A DNA stretch of 64,000 bases, taken from DASXHD01 sp038239005. Lineage in GTDB: Bacteria; Myxococcota_A; Polyangia; Polyangiales; Polyangiaceae. The stretch covers positions 4,900 through 68,899 of the forward strand of contig JBBSFE010000017.1 in NCBI GenBank assembly GCA_038239005.1. Reading direction: 5' to 3'. Below, in pieces: positions 8,268 to 16,476 of this stretch (the first letter of the stretch is position 1; each line of letters starts with the position of its first letter). A model generated the notes under the pieces. It was not told the DNA's origin. It worked only from the letters and a program-made list of their open reading frames with translations, and searched no databases. The position numbers were made by a program, and so were the translations under genes.

Positions 8268-8657
8268 CTACGCGCGTTCGATCAGGATCTCCGAGAACGC
8301 CGGAACGCCGTCGCGAATGCGCTCGAAGTCACCGACGTCGGACGTGTAGACGACCTCTGCGCCGCGTTGCGATGCGGACGCCATGACGATTGCGTCGATG
8401 GTCGTAGCGCGTGGAACGAGCGTCAGCACGACGCCTGCGGTGCGAGCCATTTGATCGCTGAGTGGCTCGATGCGCATCGAACGGAGAAGTAGCGCGCGCG
8501 CTTTCTCTCGCAGACCAGAGCGCCACCACTCCGCAACGACGACCGTGGGAATCACGATCGGCACGTCGCGCATGATGGCCGTGTCGTAAACTTTCCGCAT
8601 GAGGTGTCGCGACCGCTCGAGCCCGATTAACGCACCCGTGTCGAACGTCAGGCCCAT
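8268..8657 (-). CDS. PIN-domain ribonuclease toxin (VapC-like)
   Basis: 129 residues. The N-terminus 'LTFDTGALIGLER' carries the first PIN acidic residue (Asp6), an internal Glu follows in 'VVVAEWWR', and the C-terminal part has 'TTIDAIVMASA' and 'VVYTSDVGDFERI', matching the remaining conserved Asp positions. PIN toxins are Mg-dependent RNases held inactive by their antitoxin. The ATG follows the antitoxin stop codon with no gap (TAGATG), so the pair is translationally linked and probably autoregulated by the antitoxin. It lies beside a decayed region, typical of accessory DNA. Confidence 0.85.
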   Translation of the reverse strand: MGLTFDTGALIGLERSRHLMRKVYDTAIMRDVPIVIPTVVVAEWWRSGLREKARALLLRSMRIEPLSDQMARTAGVVLTLVPRATTIDAIVMASASQRGAEVVYTSDVGDFERIRDGVPAFSEILIERA

Positions 8658-8924
8658 CTACTGCACGCGCCGTCGTTTTGCGGTCGCTCGTGCGGACCAA
8701 CGTTTGAGAAGCGCGTCTTGCTCGTCGCGACTCGCGCGATCCGCAGCGGGAAATGTCGCGAGCACCGCAACGCCGGCCTCGCGCCGTCCTTGCTCTTCGA
8801 TTCGGAGCCGGACGGCGTCGGTGATCACGGTGGAGAGGCTCACGCGAAGACGTGATGCAAGGACCTTCGCTCCGCGAAGCTCGTCGCGGCCGATCGAGAT
8901 GCTGATTTTCTCCGTACCGGCCAT
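8658..8924 (-). CDS. Antitoxin, ribbon-helix-helix type (VapB-like)
   Basis: 88 residues. The N-terminal 'EKISISIGRDELRGAKVLA' strand-helix and 'VSLSTVITDAVRLRI' fit a CopG/ribbon-helix-helix DNA-binding fold, followed by an Arg/Ala-rich C-terminal segment that would bind the toxin. It is the first gene of the pair with the PIN toxin at 8268-8657. It probably represses its own promoter, located between 8925 and about 8990; the sequence 'aggatagttgtcct' at 8944-8957 in that gap is a partial palindrome and a possible operator. Confidence 0.8.
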   Translation of the reverse strand: MAGTEKISISIGRDELRGAKVLASRLRVSLSTVITDAVRLRIEEQGRREAGVAVLATFPAADRASRDEQDALLKRWSARATAKRRRVQ

Positions 8925-9019
8925 CGACCGAACATAACACGGAGTAGGATAGTTGTCCTACCTCGGCCACGAACGACATCTCCACGATGCCCATTGGCTT
9001 TCCGGTAGAATCCCACGCC

Positions 9020-9574
9020 ATGGGCCTCCTCACCTTCAGTCTCAACGTGACCTTGGACGGGTGCATTGATCACACGCAGGGGATCGTGGACGACGAGCTG
9101 CACGACTATTGGACCCAGCTCATGGATCAGAACGGGGCGATGCTCTTCGGGCGCAATACCTACGAGCTGATGGAGGGAGCCTGGCCCGCGGTGGCACGCG
9201 ACGAAAACGCGCCGCGCGCGATGCGCGAGTGGGCACGGAAGCTCGAGGCGAAGGCGAAGTACGTCGTGTCGGGCTCGCGCAGCGATTTTCCGTGGCAGAA
9301 CACGATCAAGCTGGAGGGGGAGCTTCGCGAGGCAATCTCGGCGTTGAAAGCGAAGACCGAGCGAGGCGTCCTCGTCGGAGCGCCCAAGCTCGCGGCTGCG
9401 CTCGAGGAGTTGGGTCTCATCGACGAGTACCGCATCGTCGTTCATCCCGTCATCAGTGGCCGCGGGCCGACGTTGTTTGATGGCCTGTCGAGTGCTCGGC
9501 ATCTCGAGCTCCTATCGACGCAGCGGTTCAAGTCTGGCGTGCAGGCGCTCCACTTCCGTCGCAAAGCGGGATGA
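9020..9574 (+). CDS. RibD C-terminal/dihydrofolate reductase-like protein
   Basis: 184 residues from the ATG at 9020, chosen because family members begin just before the 'LNVTLDG' strand. Motifs include 'MLFGRNTYELMEGAWP', 'KYVVSGSRSDFPWQN', 'RGVLVGAPKLAAALEELGLIDEY' and 'HPVISGRGPTLFDGL', which follow the order of the dihydrofolate-reductase-like (RibD_C) family. Members bind NADPH and are commonly of unknown substrate. It is probably transcribed alone, 39 bases before the next gene. Confidence 0.88.
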   Translation: MGLLTFSLNVTLDGCIDHTQGIVDDELHDYWTQLMDQNGAMLFGRNTYELMEGAWPAVARDENAPRAMREWARKLEAKAKYVVSGSRSDFPWQNTIKLEGELREAISALKAKTERGVLVGAPKLAAALEELGLIDEYRIVVHPVISGRGPTLFDGLSSARHLELLSTQRFKSGVQALHFRRKAG

Positions 9575-9613
9575 GCGTGGAGTACTTCGCCGCCAGCAGA
9601 GTACACTCGCGGC

Positions 9614-10006
9614 ATGCGCGCCTTTGTTTTCCTGACGCCGCTGCTGGTCGTCGCGTGCACCGCGCGACCGACGAACAAAGACGAAGCACAAGCGCAATTC
9701 GTCAAGGCGTTCAGCTGCCCGAAGGAGCGCACGACCGCAACCGATCGCCCGGACCTCAACGCCTATGACCTCAACTTCGGCCCGTCTCCCGCGCCCCCGG
9801 CCGACGTCGCCGCCGATCCCGGTCGCCTCGCCGAGTGGAAGAAGCAAGAGCAGAAACTCCGCGAGGGCTACAACAACTCCGCAATCGTGCAAGTCCGCGG
9901 GTGCGATCACGAGACGTACTACAGCTGCGGCATCGGCACGACGGGGATGGGCGAGCAAGTCATCGCGTGCCCCACCGTGCAGCACCCGCCGCCGACTTCG
10001 AAGTAA
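9614..10006 (+). CDS. Small lipoprotein, unknown function
   Basis: 130 residues with a signal peptide ending in LLVVAC, a textbook lipobox. The mature part is polar with four further cysteines, including 'GCDHETYYSCGIG', and a Pro-rich end. I recognise no family. It directly precedes the cytochrome c gene (three bases between stop and start) and so may be the first gene of the operon running to 16473. Confidence 0.75.
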   Translation: MRAFVFLTPLLVVACTARPTNKDEAQAQFVKAFSCPKERTTATDRPDLNAYDLNFGPSPAPPADVAADPGRLAEWKKQEQKLREGYNNSAIVQVRGCDHETYYSCGIGTTGMGEQVIACPTVQHPPPTSK

Positions 10007-10009
10007 ATC

Positions 10010-10366
10010 GTGTATCAACGTCGGGTGAGAAACTCATCGGCGTGCGCCGCAATATTTGCAGTCACACTCGTAGCGGCCTGCTATCCGAAAGCGGCGCCGC
10101 CTCCGGGCGCTCCGTCCGCACAAGCCGTCACGTGGGCGTCGGCGCGATGGCCCGGAGAAACGGCAGCCTCGCTGACGCACGGACACGATCTCTTCGTTGC
10201 AAAGTGCAACGCGTGCCACGACCACCCAGACCTTACCGCGATCGCTGACGATCGTTGGCCGGGCATCATCAAGAGCATGGGCGGCAAAGCTCATCTCACG
10301 CCGCCGGACAGCGACGCAGTCCTTCACTTCATTCTCGCATCGCGGTCGGAGCAAACGCCGCGGTGA
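10010..10366 (+). CDS. Lipoprotein cytochrome c, monoheme
   Basis: 118 residues from a GTG at 10010 (a GTG at 10025 is an alternative). The signal peptide ends in TLVAAC (lipobox). The mature protein has one CNACH haem-attachment motif (Cys66-Cys69-His70) after 'HGHDLFVAK', and a Met near residue 90 ('IKSMGG') that can be the sixth ligand, as in small class I cytochromes. It should sit on the outside of the inner membrane and pass electrons. Its stop overlaps the GTG start of the flavoprotein fusion (GTGA), so it is likely the electron partner of that oxidase. Confidence 0.85.
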   Translation: MYQRRVRNSSACAAIFAVTLVAACYPKAAPPPGAPSAQAVTWASARWPGETAASLTHGHDLFVAKCNACHDHPDLTAIADDRWPGIIKSMGGKAHLTPPDSDAVLHFILASRSEQTPR

Positions 10367-12297
10367 ACCGCCACCATCTGCGGTTCGTGCTTCGGCAGTA
10401 CATCGAGCACAAAGATCCGTCGAACCTGCGGCTGCACGTTTGGACCTACGCCGCTCGCTGGCTCGCTCTCACGACGTGTCTCTCGCAAATTCCGATTCCG
10501 TTCAAGGTGCCCGTTCTTGGCGCGAACGTGGGCGCGGCGTTCACGGTCATCTCGCTCCTCTATTGGTTGCCTGTCGACGTGCTCGTCACGAGCATCATCG
10601 CCATCATCACGACGGCGTGGGCAGTCGTGCCCTTCTCGCCGTGGGGTCCTGGCCACGGCTGGCTTGGCGTCGCCGCACCGCTCGCGGTCTTCATCGCGAT
10701 GGCCGTCACCGCTCGCTACGCGCACGTCTACTTCCACGAGCACGCTGAGTTCCTCAATGGCGCGCCGCCGCTGCGCGCCGCGCTCGACACCGCTCACGTC
10801 GCGGCGTGGGGTGTCTTCCATTTCTTGCTCGAGCGATTGCTCCACGCCGGGTTTAGGCCGAAGCTCAAGACCGAGCTCGATGAACGAGAGCGACAAACGC
10901 TCCGCGCGACCGAGCAAGTTCCGTGGGTGAATTGGGCGGGGCTCGCGTCGTGTCGCGCGCAGCTCGTGTCGACACCGCAAACCGTCGACGATCTCGTCGC
11001 GGCGGTCGGCCAAGCGCGCCAACGCGGGATGCGCATTCGCGTCGTTGCGTCAGGTTTCTCGTGGTCCTCGCTCGTCCCATCGAGCGATGCACTGATCTTC
11101 TGCGAGCGCCTCGACAAAATATCCGTCGACGCTTCGGATCCCATGCACCCAACGGTGTGGGTCGAAGCCGGCGTGACCAACCGGCAGCTCAACCGCGAGC
11201 TCGATCGCCACGGGCTCTGCATGCCGTGGAACGTCGTGCTCGAGACCGTGCGCATCGCAGGCATCGCATCGACGGGCACACACGGCACCGGCAAGCTCAC
11301 TGCCACGGTCGGTGACCTCGTCGAAGCGCTCGAGATCGTCGACTCTGGAGGAAAGCTTCGCGTGCTTTCGGAAGAGACCGTCGGCGCCGAGACCATGAAC
11401 AGCGCGCGCATCGGCTTGGGTTTGTTCGGTGTGATTGCGCGCATCAAGCTACGCGTCGTGCCGACGTATCGCGTGCGCCAAACCGACAAGCGCCTTCCCA
11501 TGAGCGAGATGCTCGAGCAACTTCCCACGCTCATCGACACCCACGACTCCGTGGAGCTCTATTGGTTCCCCTTCAACCGCGACGTCTGGATGCGGACGAT
11601 CGATCGCACGGGCGAGCCCCGCACGCTACGCGGTCATGGTTTCTTGTTTCGCGCGGCGAACTTCCTCCAGAACGCGGCGGCGATCGTCTTCTTCAACGTC
11701 GTCACGCGGCTCGTGCCCGCGATCACGCCGGCTCTCTTGCGCGTCGGCATGTACATGCTTCCGTTTCGCACGCGCATCCTCGACCTCCCCGAGTCGCACC
11801 ACTATCATCATTGGATCGAGATGATGCCGTGTGGGTGTCTCGAGGTCGGGTTCAAAGCCGACGCCGACTACGCAAACGTGCGTCGCGCTTGGGCAACGAC
11901 GCAGCGTGTGGTCGACGACTACGCCAAGCGCGGACTCTATCCGTTGAACCTCTCGCTCAACGTACGCTTCATCGGCTCGAGTGGCGCGCTTCTCACGCCC
12001 GCTTACGGCGATGGGCTCACTTGCTACATCGAGATCATGTGGATGGGTCGCCCGAAAGGATGGGCCGAGCTCTCGTCGGAGCTGTGTCGCGAGTGGTTGA
12101 AGGTTCCCGGTGCGATGCCGCATTGGTCCAAGGAGTTCGAGCACGTGCCCGGCGTCGTGCCGATCATCCGTGCGAGCCTCGGCGAGCGGCAAACGCGCTT
12201 TCTCGATGCGCTCGCGAAGTCCGGGATCGATCCGGACCGAGTGTTTTGGAATCCGCTCGTTCGTCGTCTGTTCGAGGGTGATGGGGTGGTGGGATGA
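10363..12297 (+). CDS. Fusion: Mpo1-like membrane domain + ALO-type FAD oxidase
   Basis: 644 residues from the GTG at 10363. Residues 1-140 form a membrane domain of the Mpo1/DUF962 (YGL010w) type: 'YIEHKDPSNLRLH' carries the conserved His-Asp-Pro-Asn-His pattern, three or four hydrophobic segments follow, then a second His-rich motif ('ARYAHVYFHEH'). Mpo1 is an Fe(II) dioxygenase of 2-hydroxy fatty acid alpha-oxidation. Residues from about 195 resemble FAD-binding sugar-1,4-lactone oxidases: 'VSTPQTVDDLVAAVGQA', 'RIRVVASGFSWSS', 'GTHGTGK', and a C-terminal 'ALO' part. The usual His that binds FAD covalently (GSGHS) is Phe232 here, so flavin would be non-covalent. Overlaps both neighbours by four bases. 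Confidence 0.8.
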   Translation: MNRHHLRFVLRQYIEHKDPSNLRLHVWTYAARWLALTTCLSQIPIPFKVPVLGANVGAAFTVISLLYWLPVDVLVTSIIAIITTAWAVVPFSPWGPGHGWLGVAAPLAVFIAMAVTARYAHVYFHEHAEFLNGAPPLRAALDTAHVAAWGVFHFLLERLLHAGFRPKLKTELDERERQTLRATEQVPWVNWAGLASCRAQLVSTPQTVDDLVAAVGQARQRGMRIRVVASGFSWSSLVPSSDALIFCERLDKISVDASDPMHPTVWVEAGVTNRQLNRELDRHGLCMPWNVVLETVRIAGIASTGTHGTGKLTATVGDLVEALEIVDSGGKLRVLSEETVGAETMNSARIGLGLFGVIARIKLRVVPTYRVRQTDKRLPMSEMLEQLPTLIDTHDSVELYWFPFNRDVWMRTIDRTGEPRTLRGHGFLFRAANFLQNAAAIVFFNVVTRLVPAITPALLRVGMYMLPFRTRILDLPESHHYHHWIEMMPCGCLEVGFKADADYANVRRAWATTQRVVDDYAKRGLYPLNLSLNVRFIGSSGALLTPAYGDGLTCYIEIMWMGRPKGWAELSSELCREWLKVPGAMPHWSKEFEHVPGVVPIIRASLGERQTRFLDALAKSGIDPDRVFWNPLVRRLFEGDGVVG

Positions 12298-13598
12298 GTC
12301 GCGCGCTCCGCATCGGAATCATCGGCGCCGGCGTCTCCGGGATGACCGCCGCTTGGCTTTTGCAAAACGATCATCACGTCACGCTCATCGACGGCGCAAA
12401 GCAGCTCGGCGGGCACACCGAGACGGTTGCCGTTACGGTTTCCGACAAGACCGTTCACGCGGAGCTCGGCGCGCGTTTCTTTTTTGATTCCGCATATCCG
12501 TATTTCTTGGCGCTCCTTCGTTTGCTCGCGGTTCCCATCCGCTGGAGCGACGCGAGCGTCTCCATCACGGATGCGGGTCGCACCATTGTCCTTCCGCCGC
12601 GCTCGCTCGGGCAGATGGCTTCGCTCGTTGGCTCGCCGCGACTCGTTCGTCACGTGTTGTCGTTGCGTCGCTTGATCAAGGAGCAGCCGGTGATCGCCGC
12701 CGGCCGGGACTTCTCGATCACGTTTCGCGATCACCTCGCGCGTAGCGGCTATCCCGCATCGTTCGGACCCGAGTTCGCGTTTCCATTTCTTGCAGCATGT
12801 TGGGGCGCGCCGCTCACCGCGCTGCCGGATTTTCCGGTGTACTCGCTGCTCAAGGGAATGCCCCCGGGTAACAAACCCGGCTTCTACGAAGTGGAAGGAG
12901 GCATGTCGCGCTACGTCCAAGCCTTCGGCGCGGAGCTCACGCGCGTCGATGTGCGTCTCGGTGAGGGCGTTCAGCGCGTCGAAGCCACCAACGACGGTTT
13001 CCGTGTGGACGACCACCATTTCGATCGCCTGATCGTCGCCACGTCTTCGCGCGATGCCGCAAAGCTGCTTCGGGACGTGCCCGCCGCCGCCGAGATGCAG
13101 GCAACCGTCGGCGCCTTTCGACACTTCGACACCGACATCGTGATCCACGGCGACGTGTCACTCATGCCCCGAAACCGCGGCGATTGGACACACACGAACC
13201 TCTTCTTCGAGGGCGAGCTCGCCTGGATGAGCGACTGGCAAGGCATCGGCCATGATGCTCCCGTGTTCCGAACGTGGCTGCCGCGGGAACGCCCGACGCC
13301 GAGCCCACTCTATGGACGGCGGAGCTACCACCATTTGATCATGAGCCCCGAGAATGCCGTTTTACAAAGACGCATCGCCGCGCTGCAAGGCGCGAATGGT
13401 TTGTGGGTGACGGGGATGTACGCAGCCGACGTCGACAACCACGAGAGCGCACTGCTCTCCGCCGTCGTGCCCGCGAAGGCTCTCGCGCCGCACGCGGAGA
13501 ATCTCCGAAAGCTGCTCGGTGCGGTCGCCGCTGACGCACCGCATGGTCTCGAGGTGTTGCCGATCGCGACCGACGCGCTCCTCGCGGGGGCGAGCTGA
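12294..13598 (+). CDS. FAD-dependent amine-oxidase-like oxidoreductase
   Basis: 434 residues. The N-terminus 'LRIGIIGAGVSGMTAAWLL' is a Rossmann FAD site (Gly11, Gly13, Gly16), followed by 'LIDGAKQLGGHTETV' as in COG2907/phytoene-desaturase-like flavoproteins. A C-terminal 'GLWVTGMYAADVDNHESAL' closes the FAD site. COG2907 members are often found with lipid methylation or cyclopropanation genes, where they oxidise acyl chains. No signal peptide. The start overlaps the preceding stop (ATGA) and the end overlaps the transporter start by one base, so it is tightly co-translated. Confidence 0.85.
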   Translation: MSRALRIGIIGAGVSGMTAAWLLQNDHHVTLIDGAKQLGGHTETVAVTVSDKTVHAELGARFFFDSAYPYFLALLRLLAVPIRWSDASVSITDAGRTIVLPPRSLGQMASLVGSPRLVRHVLSLRRLIKEQPVIAAGRDFSITFRDHLARSGYPASFGPEFAFPFLAACWGAPLTALPDFPVYSLLKGMPPGNKPGFYEVEGGMSRYVQAFGAELTRVDVRLGEGVQRVEATNDGFRVDDHHFDRLIVATSSRDAAKLLRDVPAAAEMQATVGAFRHFDTDIVIHGDVSLMPRNRGDWTHTNLFFEGELAWMSDWQGIGHDAPVFRTWLPRERPTPSPLYGRRSYHHLIMSPENAVLQRRIAALQGANGLWVTGMYAADVDNHESALLSAVVPAKALAPHAENLRKLLGAVAADAPHGLEVLPIATDALLAGAS

Positions 13599-15802
13599 TG
13601 TTCGCGGCGCTCGGTGCGTTCATCTACAAGCGCCGCTGGGGAACGCTCGTCGTGTCGACGCTCTTCCTCGCGTTGTCGATCGCGATGATCCTCCGCGGCG
13701 GCACGCTGACGGGCGCGACCTTCGGCGACAACGAAGCCGAGAAAACCCAGCGACTCACCGAGCAGGTCCTCGGCCACTCATCGACGACAACGTTCGTCGC
13801 CGTCTTCCACAGCGACTCGCTCGATCCGCGAACCGAGGCTTTCCAAACGGCGATGCGCACGGCGCTCGCACCGATCGCGAAAGACCCAAACGTCCTCGAG
13901 ATCATGACGCCCGACGACGCACCACCGATGCTCGCGGGCTCGATGGTGAACGGCGCGGCCAAGAGCGCGATCGCAATGGTCAGCCTCAAAGGCGACTTCA
14001 AGACCGCACTCGCCCACTACCCGAGCGTGCGCACGCGCCTCCGTTCGCCCGAGCTCACGATCACGTGCACGGGCCAAGTGCCGTTCATGGATAATTTCGA
14101 CCGGGTTCTCCAGCACGATCTCGTCCGCGCGGAGATCGTCTCCTTGCCGCTTGCGCTGCTCGTCCTCTTGCTTGCGTTTCGTACCGTCGTGGCTGCGGCG
14201 CTTCCGGTGGGTGTTGGAGCGCTCGCCGTCGTCGGTGGCATTGCCGTCGTGATTGGGCTCTCGCACGTGCTCGACATGGCCGAGTACACCATCAACGTCT
14301 GCTCGCTCATTGGGCTCGGCGTTGCGATCGATTATTCGCTTTTCACGGTGAGCCGCTATCGAGAGGAGCTCGCAAAAGGTCTCGATTACCCGGAGGCGCT
14401 CACGCGCGCGCTCGAGGGCGCGGGGCGCGTCGTGTGCTTCTCGGGGCTCGCCGTGGGGACGGGTCTTGTCGGGCTTTTGTTCTTTGGCGGATCGTTTCTG
14501 TGGGCGCTTGGAGTTGGCGGAGCCGTCGTCGTCACGCTCGCCGTCATCTTCGCGCTCACGTTTCTTCCAGCGCTGCTCGCCGTGCTCGGCCCGAAAATTC
14601 ACGCAGGGCGTGTACCGATTGCGCGCCTTGGCCCGAGCGACGGTTTTTGGCATCGCGCGGCGAGCTGGGTGATGCGGCGGCCCGTCGCGATCCTCGTGCC
14701 GACGCTTGCCGTGCTCGCGGTGATGGCATCGCCGTTTCTCAAGCTCGAGCTCATGGCCGCGGACGTGCGCGTGCTTGGCCCCGATGTCGAAGCGCGCAAA
14801 GGCTACGAAATCCTCAAACGCGATTTTCCGGAAGCCGGCGGCAACCGCGTCGTGATGGGCGTTGTGTTTCCGACGTCTCCCGCGCTCACGCCCGATCGCA
14901 TCGGCGCGCTTTACGATCTATCGAAGCGCATCGCGGCCATGCCGCACGTGATCAAGGTCGAGAGCGTCGTCAGCGCGGAAGGGCTCGGCAAAGAAGACCT
15001 CCAGACCGTCCTGATCGACCCGCCCGAGCTCTACAAAGTCCAGGTCGACGCCGGCAAGAAGATGACAGTGGGCGACCACGTAGTCATCCTCTACGCACTC
15101 ATCGACGGCGAACCCGAGTCTCGAATCTCCGAAGACGTGATCCGAAACATTCGCCGCGAGCGCAGGGTCTTGGATGGGTCGCTCTTCGTCGGTGGCCAAA
15201 CGGCAGCCAACATGGACGGCACGGCGTTCATCCAAGAACGGACGCCACGCGCGATAGGGTTCGTCATGGCGATGACGTTCGTGATCCTCTTTCTGATGTT
15301 CGGCTCGGTCGTCATACCGATCAAGGCGATGGTCATGAACTTCGTGTCGGTGGCGAGCTCGTTTGGCGCGCTCGTGTGGATCTTCCAAGAAGGCCACCTC
15401 GGCATCGCGCAGCCGCGCCCGATCGATCACGGGTTGCCCGTGCTCCTCTTCTGCATCTTGTTCGGTCTATCGATGGACTACGAAGTGCTCATGCTCTCGC
15501 GCATCAAAGAGAGCTACGACAAGACACACGACAACACCCACGCCGTCGCCGAAGGGCTCGAGAAGACCGCGGGGCTCATCACGAGCGCGGCCGCGATCAT
15601 GGTCGTCGTGTTCGCGGCGTTCGCGTTCGCGAAGATCGTCCTCATTCAGGCCGTCGGCTTCGGCATGGCGCTCGCGGTCACGATCGACGCGACGCTCGTG
15701 CGCCTCCTGCTCGCGCCGGCAACCATGCGCCTCTTCGGCGACCGCAACTGGTGGGCCCCTGCCCCGCTCTTGAAGTTGCGGAGTAAGCTCGGCCTGTCAT
15801 GA
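13598..15802 (+). CDS. MMPL/RND-family lipid exporter
   Basis: 734 residues with the duplicated six-plus-six transmembrane plan: TM1 near residue 15-35, a periplasmic loop to about 185, a bundle of five segments to about 345, TM7 near 370 and a second bundle from about 555. The MMPL signature occurs twice, as 'GVAIDYSLFTVSRYREEL' and 'GLSMDYEVLMLSRIKESY', with the Asp-Tyr pair needed for proton coupling. MMPL proteins export lipids or hydrophobic polyketides. Its place inside the oxidase operon suggests it carries the product of those enzymes. Overlaps the O-methyltransferase gene by ATGA. Confidence 0.92.
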   Translation: MFAALGAFIYKRRWGTLVVSTLFLALSIAMILRGGTLTGATFGDNEAEKTQRLTEQVLGHSSTTTFVAVFHSDSLDPRTEAFQTAMRTALAPIAKDPNVLEIMTPDDAPPMLAGSMVNGAAKSAIAMVSLKGDFKTALAHYPSVRTRLRSPELTITCTGQVPFMDNFDRVLQHDLVRAEIVSLPLALLVLLLAFRTVVAAALPVGVGALAVVGGIAVVIGLSHVLDMAEYTINVCSLIGLGVAIDYSLFTVSRYREELAKGLDYPEALTRALEGAGRVVCFSGLAVGTGLVGLLFFGGSFLWALGVGGAVVVTLAVIFALTFLPALLAVLGPKIHAGRVPIARLGPSDGFWHRAASWVMRRPVAILVPTLAVLAVMASPFLKLELMAADVRVLGPDVEARKGYEILKRDFPEAGGNRVVMGVVFPTSPALTPDRIGALYDLSKRIAAMPHVIKVESVVSAEGLGKEDLQTVLIDPPELYKVQVDAGKKMTVGDHVVILYALIDGEPESRISEDVIRNIRRERRVLDGSLFVGGQTAANMDGTAFIQERTPRAIGFVMAMTFVILFLMFGSVVIPIKAMVMNFVSVASSFGALVWIFQEGHLGIAQPRPIDHGLPVLLFCILFGLSMDYEVLMLSRIKESYDKTHDNTHAVAEGLEKTAGLITSAAAIMVVVFAAFAFAKIVLIQAVGFGMALAVTIDATLVRLLLAPATMRLFGDRNWWAPAPLLKLRSKLGLS

Positions 15803-16473
15803 CGACGAGCTCGCTCCTTGCTCCCGAAGTGGTGCGCACGCTCGACCGCCTTCACCGAAGCGCGCGGATCGATATGTTGCGCATCTTGCTCGTCGCGCCG
15901 TGGGTCGTGCCGGATTTTCTCGGGTTTCGCAAAGTCGTGGACGCGCGCCTCAGCAAGCACATGCGCTCGGTGTTCGTGCCGGTGTCGCGGTCGCAAGGGC
16001 AGATGCTCTACCTCATCGCGCGCAGCATCGAAGCGAAGCGTATCGTCGAGTTCGGCACGTCGTTCGGCATCTCGACGCTCTACTTGGCGGCCGCCGCAAA
16101 GGAAACCGGTGGCGTCGTGGTGGGCAGCGAGATCGAGCCCACGAAGCACGCCAAGGCCGAAGAGCATTTGCGCGAAGCCGGCCTCGACGCATTTGCCGAC
16201 GTCCGACTCGGAGACGCGCTCGAGACGCTCGCGACCGTGGAAGCGCCCATCGACCTGGTGCTTCTCGATGGCTGGAAGGATTTGTATTTGCCGATCCTGA
16301 AGATGTTGAAGCCAAAGCTTCGGCCCCGTGCCGTCGTGCTTGCGGACAACATCTACACGTTCAAGAAGGCGCTTCGGCCGTACGTCGAATACGTGCAAGA
16401 TGCACAGAACGGATTCGTGTCGAGCACACTCGAGATTTCGGACGGCTTCGAGATGTCCGTGTTTTTGGGGTGA
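15799..16473 (+). CDS. Class I SAM-dependent O-methyltransferase
   Basis: 224 residues. Motif I is 'RIVEFGTSFGISTLYLA' (about 81-97), 'GVVVGSEIEPTKHAKA' binds the ribose, and 'IDLVLLDGWKDLYLPIL' is the metal-site loop of catechol/caffeoyl-CoA O-methyltransferases, including 'VVLADNI'. An N-terminal hydrophobic helix 'LLVAPWVVPDFL' could touch the membrane. It is the last gene of the 10010-16473 operon and ends three bases before a convergent lipoprotein gene. A hydroxylated aromatic or lipid headgroup is a possible acceptor, by inference. Confidence 0.88.
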   Translation: MTTSSLLAPEVVRTLDRLHRSARIDMLRILLVAPWVVPDFLGFRKVVDARLSKHMRSVFVPVSRSQGQMLYLIARSIEAKRIVEFGTSFGISTLYLAAAAKETGGVVVGSEIEPTKHAKAEEHLREAGLDAFADVRLGDALETLATVEAPIDLVLLDGWKDLYLPILKMLKPKLRPRAVVLADNIYTFKKALRPYVEYVQDAQNGFVSSTLEISDGFEMSVFLG

Positions 16474-16476
16474 AAA

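Noticed and set aside
14434..15786. A 450-codon plus-strand frame inside the MMPL gene
   Set aside because: Extremely Arg-rich shadow frame; the MMPL frame carries conserved membrane motifs through the whole region.
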